From contig NC_049909.1 in NCBI RefSeq assembly GCF_001411555.2, positions 3,457,875-3,521,874 on the forward strand: a stretch of 64,000 bases of DNA, given 5' to 3'. This DNA is from Juglans regia. Its lineage: Eukaryota; Streptophyta; Magnoliopsida; Fagales; Juglandaceae. The notes under the pieces were generated by a model that was not told where the DNA came from, did not search any database, and was given only the letters and a program-made list of their open reading frames with translations. The stretch's first letter is position 1. Each line of letters opens with the position of its first letter. A program made the position numbers and the translations under genes. Below, in pieces: positions 23,388-34,967 of this stretch.

Positions 23388-24245
23388 TCAGGATACAAAC
23401 CTGTTCAGAGCTGCAATCTTGCCTGCCAGTTTTTGTACTTCGTTCAAGTTTGTGGGCGACTTCATCTCCATTATTGCTTTGAGTTTCTCGGGATTTGCTT
23501 CGATTCCTCTCTCTGACACCATAAAACAGAGGAAATTTCCCGATTGCACTCTGAATGCACATTTCGTTGGGTTGAGCTTCATTTGGTACTGACATAAAAC
23601 CTGAAAAGCCTCCCTAAGGTCTTTTATGTGCTGGTCAAGCTCCCTGCTTTTTACTAGTAGATCATCAACGTACACCTCCATGCTTCTCCTGATCTGGTTT
23701 TTAAACATTTTGTTTACCAACCTTTGGTAGGTTGCCCCAGCATTCTTCAAGCTGAAAGGCATCACCTTATAGCAATATAGTCCCCAGTCAGTTATAAAAG
23801 TGGTTTTCTCTTGATCAGTCTTTTTCATCTTGATTTGATTGTATCCCGAGTAGGAATCCATAAAACTTAACATTTTATGCCCCACCATTGCATCTACTAT
23901 CAAATCTATCCTTGGTAATGGAAAACTATCTTTCGAGCAACACTTGTTGAAGTTGGTAAAATCCACACACATTCGCCACTTCCCGTTGGACTTTTTTACC
24001 AACACCTCGTTAGACAGCCACTCAGGATAATGTGCTTCTTTGATGAATCTAGCTGCGATTGCTTCGTACTTCTCGATACTAAAGTTTCTCTTTTTTTGTT
24101 TTCCTAGGCTTACCTCTGGGTCTACGTTCAGCTCATGTTCGATGACTTCCTCGCCTATCCCTGACATATCTTTATGACTCCATGCAAATACATCTTTATG
24201 GACTAGAAGGAAGTCTATTAGTTGTTGTCTCTCTTCTTGTGTCAA
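23388..24245 (-). pseudogene. Tat element reverse transcriptase domain
   Basis: This is the best preserved part of the element, one frame of 285 codons. Visible blocks are HKDVFAWSHKDMSGI, VKKSNGKWRMCVDFTNFNK, FMDSYSGYNQI, PFSLKNAGATYQRLVN and the catalytic box VYVDDLLVKS, followed by the thumb region. The YVDD residues are intact. It is disconnected from protease and RNase H by frame breaks, so it could not be made as part of the usual polyprotein. Confidence 0.9.
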
Positions 24246-24575
24246 CTTTGTTCCGATCTTTACATGGCTTTCGGGATGATTCTACCGAAGGGTGACCAGC
24301 TCTAGAGGTTCATCTACCTCCTCATGCTTCAAGGTTTCTTAATCTCTAGTCTCTAACTCTGTCGCCATTACTTGTGGTCCCAACGGGAGGACCACCTGTT
24401 CTTCAGAATGCAAGAAACTGACCTCTGCTTGCCCTTGTCTGAGTTCCTACATATAACATTCTCTGGCCAAGACTTGTTCACTGCGCACTTCGCCTATTCC
24501 TCTTGGTCCATGTACCTCACCTGTTGGAAACTTTATTTTTAGATGATAGGTCGAGGTAATGGCCTTTAACGCATT

Positions 24576-25054
24576 TCATGTGAGTCGCCCAATGATGGCA
24601 TTATATGCCGACTGAGTTCTTACTACTAAAAACTCAATCATCACCATAGCGACATAAGGGTCTGTGCCTACAGATATTGGCAATGTAATGGACCTCATTA
24701 GTTGCACTGCATCTCCAGTGAACCCCTTTAACGTGGTTGGTGATGGTTTCAACTGTTCTACGTCGATTCTCATTTTGCTGAAAGTGTCCCAAAACAAAAT
24801 ATCTGCCGAACTTCCATTGTTAATTAATATCCTCATGGTGGTAAAATTTGCTACCAACATTGTTACCACCAAAGCATCATCATGGGGATATACAACCCCT
24901 CGGCAATCTTCCTCTTCAAAAGATATTGTGGGGGATACTTGTACTCGAGGCTGTTTGATGGGACTCTCTGCATTGTATACTTCTTCATATCTTGCCCACC
25001 TTGCATAGGCCTTTCTTCCTGAGGAAGTTGGACCACCTCCTGCATATCCACCAA
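24576..25054 (-). pseudogene. Tat element aspartic protease with lost catalytic Asp
   Basis: The frame starting at 24872 reads MRILINNGSSADILFWDTFS, clearly the retropepsin active-site region of Tat/Ogre-type elements, where the normal form is V/I-D-N-G-S-S-A-D. Here the catalytic Asp codon at 24819-24821 reads AAC (Asn). The preceding frame (25054-24863) carries the linker from gag. The protease normally processes the Gag-Pol polyprotein. Confidence 0.8.
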
Positions 25055-25559
25055 CGATAGTGTGTAACTCGCCTAGAGGTGGGTTTCTCCGATTATCATA
25101 TGCTCTTGTTCTTCGGTTCCTAGGTTCATTTGACCTCCTCTCCCTTTTTGGTGATCTAGGGTTCTTACTTCTTTGCCTTTGATGCTCATTCTTTCGTTTA
25201 TTTGTTCGCCATGGAGGGGTGATGTTCTAGGCGATCAACTGTTCCAACTCGCCACTGTTCTTCATTTTCTCTACTTTTTGTTTCAAGTTGTAGCATCATC
25301 GGTTTTGTGTCCCCTTTTTTTGTGATAAGTACAATACTTTTTAGTTTGCCGGTTCTTCTTCCTTTGCTTTTTCTGAATAGTTTACATAACCGCCACTATG
25401 CCTTCTTATATTGTCAACTCGCCTTGACTCCTGTCTTTCCTCTATCCTCTATCCTCCGTTTGACCTCCATCTCGGTCTTTCCTCTATCCTCCTTTTTGTT
25501 CCCATTCACTCCTTTTTGGCTGGGTGGTTAGGGCGATCAAGGTGTCTTCAACATTAACA

Positions 25560-26378
25560 AAATCGCCAGCCTTGTCCATGAACTCTCATAAGGTGGAAGG
25601 GGTTTTTCGGGCTAGCTTAGCCATAAAAGGGCTCCTTGGCCAAACACCTCCCAATAGTGCTACTAGCATGATTTTCTCATCTTGGTCATCGGTCGTCATC
25701 TTTTCTTTATTGAAGCGTGTAAAATACGCTTTCAAACTTTCATCATCCTTTTGTTTGACAGTCAACAAGTATGCAGCGGGTCTTCTACGCTTTCTGCTTG
25801 CCATGAATTGGGTCAAGAACTGTCAGCCCAACTCTTCGAAACTTTCTATGGAGTTTGGCTGCAATGCACCAAACCATCCTCTCGCTGATCCCTTTAGAGT
25901 CAAAGGGAAAGCTCTACAAGCAATTTATCCCGGGAACCCATGAAGCGTCATATGGGCTTTGAAAGTCTCAAGGTGCTCCATGGGATCTTTCGAGCCATCG
26001 TATAGGTCCATTGACGGGACTTTAAATTTCACAGGCAAGGGCATCGTCATGATTTTCGTAGAAAATAGTAGATTTGTGCTGGACAGCAACTGATCAACTG
26101 AAGAAGATATTCCTATCTTCTTGGCCATCTCTTCATATTTGTCCATCAAGCTACGTAAGTCATGGTGCAATTTCTTCGCTTCCTCGTTCTCTTGATGGCC
26201 TTTTCCTGTACTATTTGCCTCCATCTCTACTCTCTACCCTATCAGTCTGATTGGGTGTCGCATCATCGCCTGACGGCCCATTTCGTGACTTAAAAGTCTC
26301 ATTTTCCTTACGCAAGGAATCCACCTCCGTGGTAAGCTTCTTTATCATTTCTTCCATTTCCGCAATCTTCTCCTCCAT
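25560..26378 (-). pseudogene. Tat element gag, frameshifted
   Basis: From ATG 26378 a coiled-coil N-terminus is read (MEEKIAEMEEMIKKLTTEVD). The frame shifts near 26220 into one carrying VKFKVPSMDLYDGSKDPMEH and FKAHMTLHGFPG. After a stop at about 25922 the domain continues in the frame at 25816 (ASRKRRRPAAYLLTVKQKDD, SLKAYFTRFNKEKMTTDDQD). This is the capsid domain typical of Tat-group elements. Confidence 0.8.
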
Positions 26379-26468
26379 GCTTTGTGAAGTTTCTCCCTAA
26401 TCTCTAGTTGCATGAGACCAAGTAGTGATGGGCATGTGAAAAGCACGCAAGGTGTGAGACTTAAAAAT

Positions 26469-26484
26469 CTCATAGACGGCGCCA
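26469..26484 (-). other. Primer binding site, tRNA-Asp type, of the Tat element
   Basis: On the minus strand TGGCGCCGTCTATGAG lies two bases after the LTR end (26487). TGGCGCCGT matches the 3' end complement of plant tRNA-Asp, the usual primer of Tat and Athila groups; the remainder is diverged. Confidence 0.75.
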
Positions 26485-26486
26485 AC

Positions 26487-26942
26487 TGTTATGGACGTGT
26501 TTCATCGCCACCACCTCATATTCACCTGCAACGAAAGTGTGAAAAGTGCGGGGCTCCGAGGGAACACCTTTGATGCCTAAGTCAGTAATTTGAAGATAAT
26601 AATAATAATAACAATAATTCGATCCTTTTTACTTACCTGGGTTTTTCCTTTATATAGACCTTCATGAGCTATCTTTGTTCCCTCATGGATAGTGGTTATC
26701 CTTTATTCAAATTCAAATTTAGAGATGAGGATTCATCTCTTAGCAAATTTGAATAATAGCCTCCTTTATCTATTGCCATTGACTGGATAGCTATCCCATC
26801 GATATTAGCTTATCTGGTCATTATTGGCCATGGGCTGGTTTCCTTTGTACTGGGCCAGACTCCTTGGTTATGATATGGACTTTGGTCGTGGGTAAGGGCC
26901 CAAGTCCATCTTAGGGGTTAACCGGTCGAGATGTCCCCTCCA
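26487..26942 (-). repeat. 5' LTR of the Tat element (456 bp)
   Basis: On the minus strand it begins TGGAGGGGACATCTCGACCG and ends CGTCCATAACA next to the primer site. A TATA box (CTATATAAAGG) lies at 26647-26657. Boundaries are inferred from TG...CA ends and primer-site position, because no second LTR is available to compare. Confidence 0.7.
26647..26657 (-). promoter_or_regulatory. TATA box in the Tat LTR
   Basis: CTATATAAAGG on the minus strand, about 290 bp from the LTR start and upstream of the gag leader. Its role is inferred from position in the LTR. Confidence 0.6.
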
Positions 26943-28678
26943 CTATGAAAGTCCATTTTCATTTGTGGTATATGCTCAATACTTTTGTCTATGTTGTGTA
27001 ATCTGTGTAATCTGTGGAATGTGGATCAATTGGTAACTACTTCGTTTAGAATTTGTTTGTGGATAAATGTTTCTGAAAAGCTTGCATCTTTCTGTCTTTT
27101 TACAGAAATAGAAAACACTCCCGATCTATTTGGTGGAAAAAGAATGAAACAAATGTATTGGTTTAATTTACCTTGAGTTACTGAAGCTTATGTGAAAGTG
27201 TTAATTTGCTGGTTGCCTGATCAAATTGTGCTAAAACAATTGCTGGTGGGTTTGCTTGGGGGGTTTTTGGCTCAGGTGGTAGAGAGGAAGTTATTATCAG
27301 GTTTGCTCTTGGGTTTGAAATATGTTTATCACAACAATGACGTGCTTATTTTTGGTCAAAAGGGAAAAAGGTTTCTTTAGTTTTGAGGTACTTCATCTGT
27401 GCATTCAACCAGAGTTTTTGTGCTTTTAAACAGTGGGTTTTACACAAGGCTTTATCAAGATGTGTCCAAATTATATCCGCTTCAACATTCCATGGACCTT
27501 TTGATTTCTCTTTCATTCCTTACATTGTTAAAAATGATTGTGGACCTCTTACATGAAAATGACTAGTGGATCGAATGCTCCAATATCAATAAGATTGATT
27601 CCATGAACATCTTAGAAATTCATGGTCAGGAATATGCTTCAATAAGAAATATAGACTTATCCATTTAGCATCATCGTATAAGGAAACACTCTCAGGTATT
27701 GTGCCTCATAGGTGTTCAAGGTTGGGAAAATAATATGATCAACAAGTGGAGATCACCAATCATGTAGTTTTAGCCTTTGTGCAATTTCGTTTATAATTTT
27801 TCAAAATAGAAAGGGGGAAAAGAGACAGTTGCTTAGCCTTTTATCAATACAATGTATAATGAAGACGTTGATGTCCCAATCATCAACAAGTAAGCAATAC
27901 TAAAACACTTAGATGTCTTGATCATATATCTGGGGATCCAAAATAACATAATCAAGTTCGCTAGCATACATGAATACTTGTATCATCAACTATTATCATG
28001 CTTTATACAATAGCTAAAATCACCAACAAATATGAGGATGGGAATTTAAAAGATAATCCATTCTACAGAGTTGTTAACTACAAACATAATGTATCACACA
28101 TCACTAATAAAATAAGACGTTCTAAATTCTTCTTAATCAATCTAATCATGAACCAATCTCCAATCAGTTTCTTGATTCTTCCCATTTCCTCTCTTTTTTC
28201 ACCCTTCTCCTTGGCTTTTTTAAAAAATCACGGTAGTTCCATGTCCAGGAAGAAGAAACTGTGCAGAATTTGCTTGATAAGATCATATAACAACAAAATA
28301 TCTAGAATGGCATTGATGAAGCTGGGCCTCCGATTGACAACTATGGTAATTCAATTATGTCATATTAATATAGTTGGAGGCAGGTAGGATATAAGAGGCA
28401 AAGTGATCAGCACCCCAAAGTGTCATATAATTCTGTCATGTAATCCTAGGACTTCAAATTCTGGTGAAAAGAACAAAACCATTGGGAAAGCAGCAGAATA
28501 AGAAATTCAAACTTATTCTTTGTCTTTTCGTCAATGTTAAATGTTATATAATGAAGCTTAAATATCTAGGCTACCACTTATTCTTAGAGATTGGGATTTC
28601 TAATCACTGTCTAATTTGAACAAATATTAAACCAAGTTAGGATCTCTATTGGAAGAATAGGAAATGGGAAAAAAAATC
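26943..28678. other. Intergenic stretch between the Tat and first copia elements
   Basis: No transposon terminus, RNA gene or protein domain was recognised in these 1.7 kb. The open frames at 26985-27176, 27192-27380 and 27998-28387 are short, AT-driven and carry no family signature. It may be degraded repeat or plain intergenic DNA. Confidence 0.4.
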
Positions 28679-28683
28679 GTAAA

Positions 28684-29034
28684 TGTTAGCATACCTGAAT
28701 ATTCCGCACCCTTACACATCAGCTCACAACACTCATCTACTGCCAACATACCTCAACAGAATGTACAACAAAATGCTCAACAGAATTGCTCATGACAAAA
28801 AGGCAAAAACCGTGTGATGCCACCTCAGGATTCTAAGGAAAAGGACTGTGGAAACATCTAGAATGTATTTATAAATCTGATTTGAATTACTGAGGTCTCT
28901 ATAAATAGTGTACAACACGATGTTCTAAACATGAAAGGAAATACTCTTTGTAATACTCATTCTGAAATGGTATATGCCCACTGAGGCATTTCAACAAATG
29001 ACTTGTCTTCATAGTGCTATACAATTTCTCTTTA
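28684..29034 (+). repeat. 5' LTR of the first copia element
   Basis: Starts TGTTAGCATACC and ends TTTCTCTTTA; matches 33261-33611 along its full length. Contains a TATA box (TCTATAAATAG, about 28898-28908). It is followed at once by the primer site. Confidence 0.95.
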
Positions 29035-29048
29035 TGGTATCTAGAGCC
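29035..29048 (+). other. Primer binding site, initiator Met tRNA
   Basis: TGGTATCTAGAGCC directly after the LTR resembles the usual TGGTATCAGAGC of tRNA-iMet-primed plant copia elements, with small changes. Confidence 0.8.
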
Positions 29049-29084
29049 GCATAGGACCTCTGTCCATTTTTTTTTTCTTTCATC

Positions 29085-29910
29085 ATGGCTCCTCCCCCAC
29101 CTCCGAAACCCTCTCTCACCAATGATGCTGCTCACCTTATCACTGTCAAACTTTCCATTGATAATTTTCCTCTTTGGAAAGCTCAACTTCTCGCCTTTCT
29201 CAAAAGCCATCAGCTCTATGGCTACGTCAATGGTTCGATTCCTCATCCTCCTCCCTCCTGCCCACAGCTCATGGCTTCTACAAGATCAAATGATCATCTC
29301 TGCACTTTACTCCTCTCTCACCGACACGATTCTCTCTCAAGTTGTTGATTGTTCAACCTCTCATGAAATTTGGACTACACTCACCAATCTATATTTGGCT
29401 CAGTCTACCGCTCACCTCATGCAAACACATTACCTATTGGATACCCTCAAGAAGGGTTCCGACTTTGTTTCTGTATACTTTCACAAAGCCAAAGCATTAG
29501 CCTCATCTCTCTCCTCTGCTGGTCATTCTCTCTCTTCCCATGAATTCATTGTTTATCTCTTGACTGGTTTGGAAGCCGACTATGAATCTGTAGTTCCTTC
29601 TATAACCACCACATCTCAGGTTTATAGTTACCTCCTAAATCATTAATCAAGGCTTGCTCATCAGACCCAAACCACTCTCTTGGTTGCGTCCTTTTCCGCT
29701 AATTCTACCCAGTTTCGCCCTTCTATAAATCCTTCCAATAGTGGTCGTGGCCATGGTTATAGCCATGGTCGAGGTGGAGCTCATAACTCTGCTCTAGGTC
29801 CTCCTAATTTCTTCTCTTCTCAAACTCAAAATAAATCAACATGTCAAATTTGTACTCGGGTCGGTCACTCTACTTTCCAGTGCTACCATCATTTCACTCA
29901 TAACTATTAG
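29085..29910 (+). pseudogene. Copia gag with zinc knuckle, frameshifted
   Basis: ATG 29085 opens MAPPPPPKPSLTNDAAHLIT and LSIDNFPLWKAQLLAFLKSH. The frame changes near 29280 into one carrying SALYSSLTDTILSQVVDCST, LKKGSDFVSVYFHKAKALAS and the UBN2-type gag body. A TAA occurs at about 29644, after which a zinc knuckle CQICTRVGHSTFQCYH is read to 29910. It would form the capsid. The breaks make it non-functional. Confidence 0.9.
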
Positions 29911-29949
29911 CCTCCCCCACCTTCATCTCTCACATCTAATTATACCTCT

Positions 29950-32900
29950 GTTCCAGCCTCTTCATCTAATTATTGATTTCCTAACTCTGCCGCTACTAAC
30001 CGTTTCACGGCAGATTTCTCCAACTTAAATCTGGAATCCACACCGTATACTGGACTTGATCATGTGCATATTGGCGACGGGTCTTCTCTTCCCATATAGA
30101 ACATTGGCACTGGCCTTCTTCCAACACCAACTGGCAAATTCCTTCTCCGTCATTTCATTCATGTTCCATCCATTTCTAAGAATTTATTATCTGTTCGTCA
30201 GTTTTGTCTTGATAACTCTATTTTCTTTGAATTTAACTCCTCTGGTTTTCTTGTGAAGGATTTGCATACCCGAGAAGTACTTTTTCAGGGCCCTATTAAG
30301 AACAACTTGTATGTTCTTCCATCACATGATGAACTCATTTCCGGATCTACTACTTCCATTCAACATTAGGCCTTTATCGGTGAAAGGACTACTCCTCAAA
30401 ATTGGCATTCCCGTTTAGGACACCCGTCTCCCCGTATCACTTCCGTTACTATCCGTCAACATAATCTTCCTACCACCTCTTCATCACATTTTCCTCTTTG
30501 TAATGCTTGTCTTCAAGCAAAGTCACACACTCTCGCTCAGCCCCTCTCTCCCTCTCGATCTACTCATGCTTTTCAACTTTTATTTTTAGATGTTTGGGGA
30601 CTGGCGCCTACGCTATCCTCTAGTGGTTCTAGATTCTACTTTTCCATTGTTAATGATTTTACTAAATATATTTGGTTTTTTCCCTTTCGTGCTAAATCTG
30701 AAGTCTCTACTATTTTTTTATCTTTCGTTAAATTTGTACAAAATACCTTCTCTAAAAATATTATTGCCATTCAAATAGATTGGGGTGGAGAATTTCATCC
30801 CTTTTCTTCTCTTCTTTTTAATTTTGGCATTTCTCATCGCATTACTTGTCCTTATTCTCACGCTCAAAATGGTAGTGTAGAAAGACCTCATCATCATATT
30901 GTGGAGACTGGGCTATCTCTTCTAGCCTAGTCCTCAGCTCCATCAAAATTTTGGGTTGAGACTTTCCAAACTGCCACTTTTCTAATAAATAGGATGCCTA
31001 CTCCAATTTTAAAAAATATCTCTCCCTTTCAAGCTTTATTCAACCAACAACCTGATTATAATTTTTTGCGGATCTTTGGTTGTGCTTGTTGGCCTAGTCT
31101 TCATCCGTTTAATCGTTATAAAATGGATATGCATTCTCAACTTTGTGTTTTTATTGGATATAGTTTGAATCATAAAGAATATAATTGCTTACACGTTCCT
31201 ACTAGACGCATCTATGTCTCACGGGATGTTCGTTTTAATGAAACACATTTTCCTTTTTCCAACTCCAGTTCTCCCTTGCACACATGTGATTCACCATCTC
31301 ACCAAACTCTTTTACATTTTTCATCCCCATCTTCAACTTCTCTTGAGCCCATTTCTCCCGAGCCCAATGTCTCTCCCTTTCCCATTACTCCAACTGCCAC
31401 TCCCAATACCCATTCCTCTTCCCCGACCCATTCTCCTAGCTTGCCTTTGGCCCAAACTTCTACTCACTCTTCACCCCAGGGTACTCAATCATCCCAAACC
31501 CTACTCAAAAGCAACCCATCAGTTGCTCCTTCTCCATCGCTATCTCCTACGCCGAACTATTCAAATCTCAGCTATCCTTCTTCTATCACTACACATCCGA
31601 TGCTCACAAGATCCAAAACTCATCATTCCCGTCCTCTAACTCGCATGAATGGCACTCTTCTTTGGCCCCCTTTCGAACACTTTACTTCTCTCACAGAAAC
31701 CGTTTCTATTCCGGAGGAACCAACGTCTTACACAATAGTCTCTCAATATTCGACTTGGCGTGACACCATGGCAACAGAATTCGAAGCTCTTTTGCGAAAT
31801 CACACCTGGGATTTAGTTCCTCCCTCTCATAGTCTTAATATCCTTGGCACCAAGTGGATTCTTAAAACCAAAAGACACTTTGATGGCACCTTAGAACGTC
31901 GAAAAGCTCAAATTGTTGCAAAAGGGTTTCACCAACAAGTTGGATTTGATTATTCTGAGACCTTTAGCCCTGTACTTAAGCTTGTCACAATTCATTTAAT
32001 TCTTTCTCTTGTAGTGACTCGGAAATGGCCTCTTCATTAATTGGATGTGCAAAACACCTTCTTATATGGGGATCTAGAAGAGGATGTCTTCATGCATCAA
32101 CCATCTGGGTTTTTGAATCTTGACTATCCTCATTTTGTTTGTAAACATTGAAAATCCATATATGGTTTGAAACAAGCCCCCAGGGCTTGGTTTGCTAAGT
32201 TGAGTTTTCGATTGTTAGATTTAGGTTTTCATGCTTCTACATCTAATTCTTCTCTATTTATTCTTTCTACTGCCACTGTCTTTATCTATGTCTTAGTCTA
32301 TGTAGGTGATATTGTTGTTACCGCCTCTCACAAGTCTCTGATCAATGAATTTATTGCTTCTTTGCATCAATCCTTTCATGTTAAAGATCTTGGCATGTTA
32401 CATTATTTTCTAGGTATTCAGGTTTGTAGAAATTCTTCTAGTTTATTCCTCTCTCAACATCGATATATTTCTGATCTCTTATATCGCACTAATATGCATC
32501 AGTCCAAACCTGTGTCAACTCCAATTGCTTCTAACACCAAACTCACTGTAGTTGATGGCCCCTCCATTTAGGACCCACACCTTTATCATAGTGTTGTTGG
32601 AAGCCTTCAATATCTCTCCTTTACTAGATCAGACATCTCATTTGTTGTTAACAAAGTATGTCAATATATGCATTATCCTCGTCTAACTCACAGGCAAGCC
32701 GTCAACCGCATTCTATGCTATCTTCGTCTCACCTCTTCCTTTGGTCTATATTTTTCTCCCACATCTTCCTTTAAAATAATGGCCTTTTCGAATGCGGATT
32801 GGGCTGGTTGCCCAAATGATTGTAAATTTATTGGGGGTTTCTGCGTTTATCTTGGTTCTCATTTAATTTCTTTGGGTTCAAAGAAACAACCCACTGTTGC

Positions 32901-33260
32901 AAGGTCCTCAATTGAGGCTGAATATAAGTCTGTGGCTAACACTACTTGTGAAATTCTTTGGTTACAATCCTTGTTAACAGAATTAGGAATTATCATTTCT
33001 GATATGCCCACCTTATTTTGTGATAATCTTGGTGCTACTTACTTATTTCTTAATCCTGTTATGCACTTACGTATTAAACATGTTGCCTTGGACTATCATT
33101 TTGTACGTGATTGCGTCGCTGCCAAATCACTTGTTGTCAAGTTTCTTCAAAGCAAAGACCAAATTGCTGATATCCTCACAAAGCCGCTCTCCTCAGCTCG
33201 CTTTTCTCTTCTACGATCAAGCCTTACCATCCTGGCAGTGCCGCTTGAATCGCGGGGGGA
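29950..33260 (+). pseudogene. Copia pol: protease, integrase, RT and RNase H, broken
   Basis: The protease/spacer region is followed by the integrase zinc finger (NWHSRLGHPSPRI at about 30400, then CNACLQAKSH) and core (IQIDWGGEF, PYSHAQNGSVERPHHHIVET). RT begins with the WILKTKRHFDGTLERRKAQI block at about 31856. The RT box at 32299-32310 reads YVGD instead of YVDD. RNase H includes FSNADWAGCPNDCKFIGG and ends with SKDQIADILTKPLSSARFSL. A GGGGGGA polypurine tract (33255-33260) precedes the 3' LTR. In-frame stops occur at about 30100, 30369, 30930, 32038 and 32569. Confidence 0.9.
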
Positions 33261-33611
33261 TGTTAGCACACCTGAATATTATGCACCCTTGCACATCAAC
33301 TCACAGCACTCATCTATTGCCAACACACCTCAACATAATGTACAACAAAATACTCAACATAATTGCTCACAATAGAAAGGCAAAAACCGTGTGATGCCAC
33401 CTTAGGATTCCAAGGAAAAGGATTGTGGAAACATCTAGAATGTATTTGTAAATCTGATTTGAATTACTGAAGTCTCTATAAATAGTGTACAGCACGATGT
33501 GCTAAACATGAAAGGAAATACTCTTTGTAATACTCATTCTGAAATGGTATACGCCCATTGAGGCATTTCAACAAATGACTTACCTTCATAGTGCTATACA
33601 ATTTCTCTTTA
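33261..33611 (+). repeat. 3' LTR of the first copia element
   Basis: Starts TGTTAGCACACC, ends TTTCTCTTTA, preceded by a GGGGGGA polypurine tract. The TATA box is conserved (about 33475-33485). Target duplication GTAAA follows. Confidence 0.95.
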
Positions 33612-33616
33612 GTAAA

Positions 33617-33687
33617 AATAAAAATAAAAATAAATCTAGCAAAAGGAGTAATCGAGGAAAAACATACAACAAAATGAAATCGAATCT

Positions 33688-33718
<31 letters not shown>

Positions 33719-34106
33719 CTTGGCGGGATCGATGAGAATGGGAGTTTCCTATCAAATGCTAGGGTTAGGGTTCAGAAACCCATCTTGGGTCGCTACACGG
33801 AGGAGATGGAGGAGGGAGATGGTGGAGGTTAGGGTTCAGAAACCCATCTTGAGTCTCAGGAAGCTTAGGAGATGGAGGAGGGAGATGGAAGAGATTGAGA
33901 ATGGACAAAGGGAATCCAAATGGAGAGGATATGGCGAAATGCACCGTTTAGATTTCCCACTTGAAATGCACCGTATTATTTTCCACATGGATCCCGTTAG
34001 TTTTTCGTGCGCTGTGTGCCCCAAGTCTCCTACATCCTTCATTTTCCTTGTAGAATACCAACGCACGTATACCAATTCTCTTTAGGATTCATAACTTTCA
34101 ACATCC
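33617..34106. other. Stretch with a GA microsatellite and a short tandem duplication
   Basis: An AGAGAG run lies at about 33688-33714. Just after it, a unit containing GGGTTCAGAAACCCATCTTG occurs twice about 63 bp apart (around 33767 and 33831), with the purine-rich text between them also similar. It could be the 5' region of the DUF4283 pseudogene that follows. The open frames 33575-33832 and 33720-34085 have no recognised domain. Confidence 0.5.
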
Positions 34107-34697
34107 ATGGACGGCGGGGACATCCCAAACCTTTGTAGATCAACTCAAAACTATGACGGCGTCAAGCTCCTCCTCTGGGATTCCCTTGGTCTCGACGATA
34201 CAGATTAATGGTGGTCTTGCACTCATTTTTTTCTGAGAAGGAAATGGTATCCACTGAGAAGACCTTGAAGAATACTTTGGTATTAAATTTCCTCAAGGCC
34301 AACCCTCTCTTGATACCATTAAGTTGCATGTGGTGAAGCATTGGGGGCTTGCAAACACACCCACTATTGAAATTTTTGACAACCGAAATATCATAGTGAT
34401 GATGAAAACTGAAGCAGACTTTGCACAGGCTTGGGCAAGGGAAACTCGTGAAATGGAGGGATTCACTTACCGTGTATTCAAGTGGTACTCAGAGTTCAAT
34501 GTCACAAGGAACCCCTGCTAGCTCCAGTTTGGGTAAACTTTCCATCTCTACCTCTTCACTTCTTTGATATTCCTTATCTCCATGTGTTTTTAGGTGCGAT
34601 GGAGAGATTTTTGAGAGCTGATAATCCTACTATTAATCACACTAGACCTTCATGTGTGAACGTGTGTATTGAAATGGATATTTCTAATTATCAATAA
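34107..34697 (+). pseudogene. DUF4283/zinc-knuckle protein, N-terminal part (continues at 42187)
   Basis: From ATG 34107 frames give MDGGDIPNLCRSTQNYDGVK, then, after frame breaks, NFLKANPLLDTIKLHVVKHW, IFDNRNIIVMMKTEADFAQA and FTYRVFKWYSEFNVT. After a shift near 34515, APVWVNFPSLPLHFFDIPYL and RPSCVNVCIEMDIS follow. This is the DUF4283 domain found in plant proteins related to LINE ORF1 and retrotransposon-derived genes, normally followed by a CCHC knuckle. The knuckle lies at 42450-42530, past the copia insertion. At least three lesions are present. The function of the family is RNA binding by analogy. Confidence 0.8.
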
Positions 34698-34925
34698 TAA
34701 CAACACAGATGAAGAGGCTAGCACAGCGTCCTCGACAAATAAGCCAATTATTGCACAAGCTATGGAATAGTCTAGAATACATTTACCCTTGTATACGTGT
34801 CCCATTTTGTTGGAAAGAATATTCTCATCCTTTGTGTATAAATAGGTACTATGTACTGCATATCATAGTTAAGGAAATACAAACAAAATTCTTTCACTTT
34901 TTATTCCTTCTCTGTCTTTCCATCA
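34695..34925 (+). repeat. 5' LTR of the second copia element
   Basis: Matches 41994-42186. Contains a TATA box (GTATAAATAGG, about 34836-34846). Ends just before the primer site. The exact first base is uncertain because the two copies differ at their start. Confidence 0.8.
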
Positions 34926-34967
34926 TGGTATCAAGAGCCATGTAAGGACTCACGTCCAAGCTCATTC

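Larger units (their letters stand above)
20134..26942 (-). mobile_element. Tat-lineage Ty3/gypsy retrotransposon, 3' LTR missing
   Basis: On the minus strand the order is LTR (26487-26942), primer site, gag, protease, RT, RNase H, a second RNase H, integrase, then a 3' untranslated region with tandem repeats (20600-20985). The additional RNase H domain between RNase H and integrase, together with the tRNA-Asp primer site, is diagnostic of the Tat group. Many stops and frame changes show it is dead. No sequence matching the 5' LTR exists at the left side, so the 3' end was lost where it meets the chromovirus LTR end at 20133. Confidence 0.85.
28684..33611 (+). mobile_element. Complete Ty1/copia retrotransposon (Ale/Retrofit-like), inactive
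   Basis: Two 351-bp LTRs (28684-29034 and 33261-33611) flank gag, protease, integrase, RT and RNase H in copia order. The target duplication is GTAAA (28679-28683 and 33612-33616), perfect. LTRs differ at about 26 positions by eye (about 7 percent), mostly transitions, so the insertion is old. The LTR terminus is TG...TA instead of TG...CA. Coding is broken by several stops and frameshifts, and the RT box is mutated. Confidence 0.95.
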
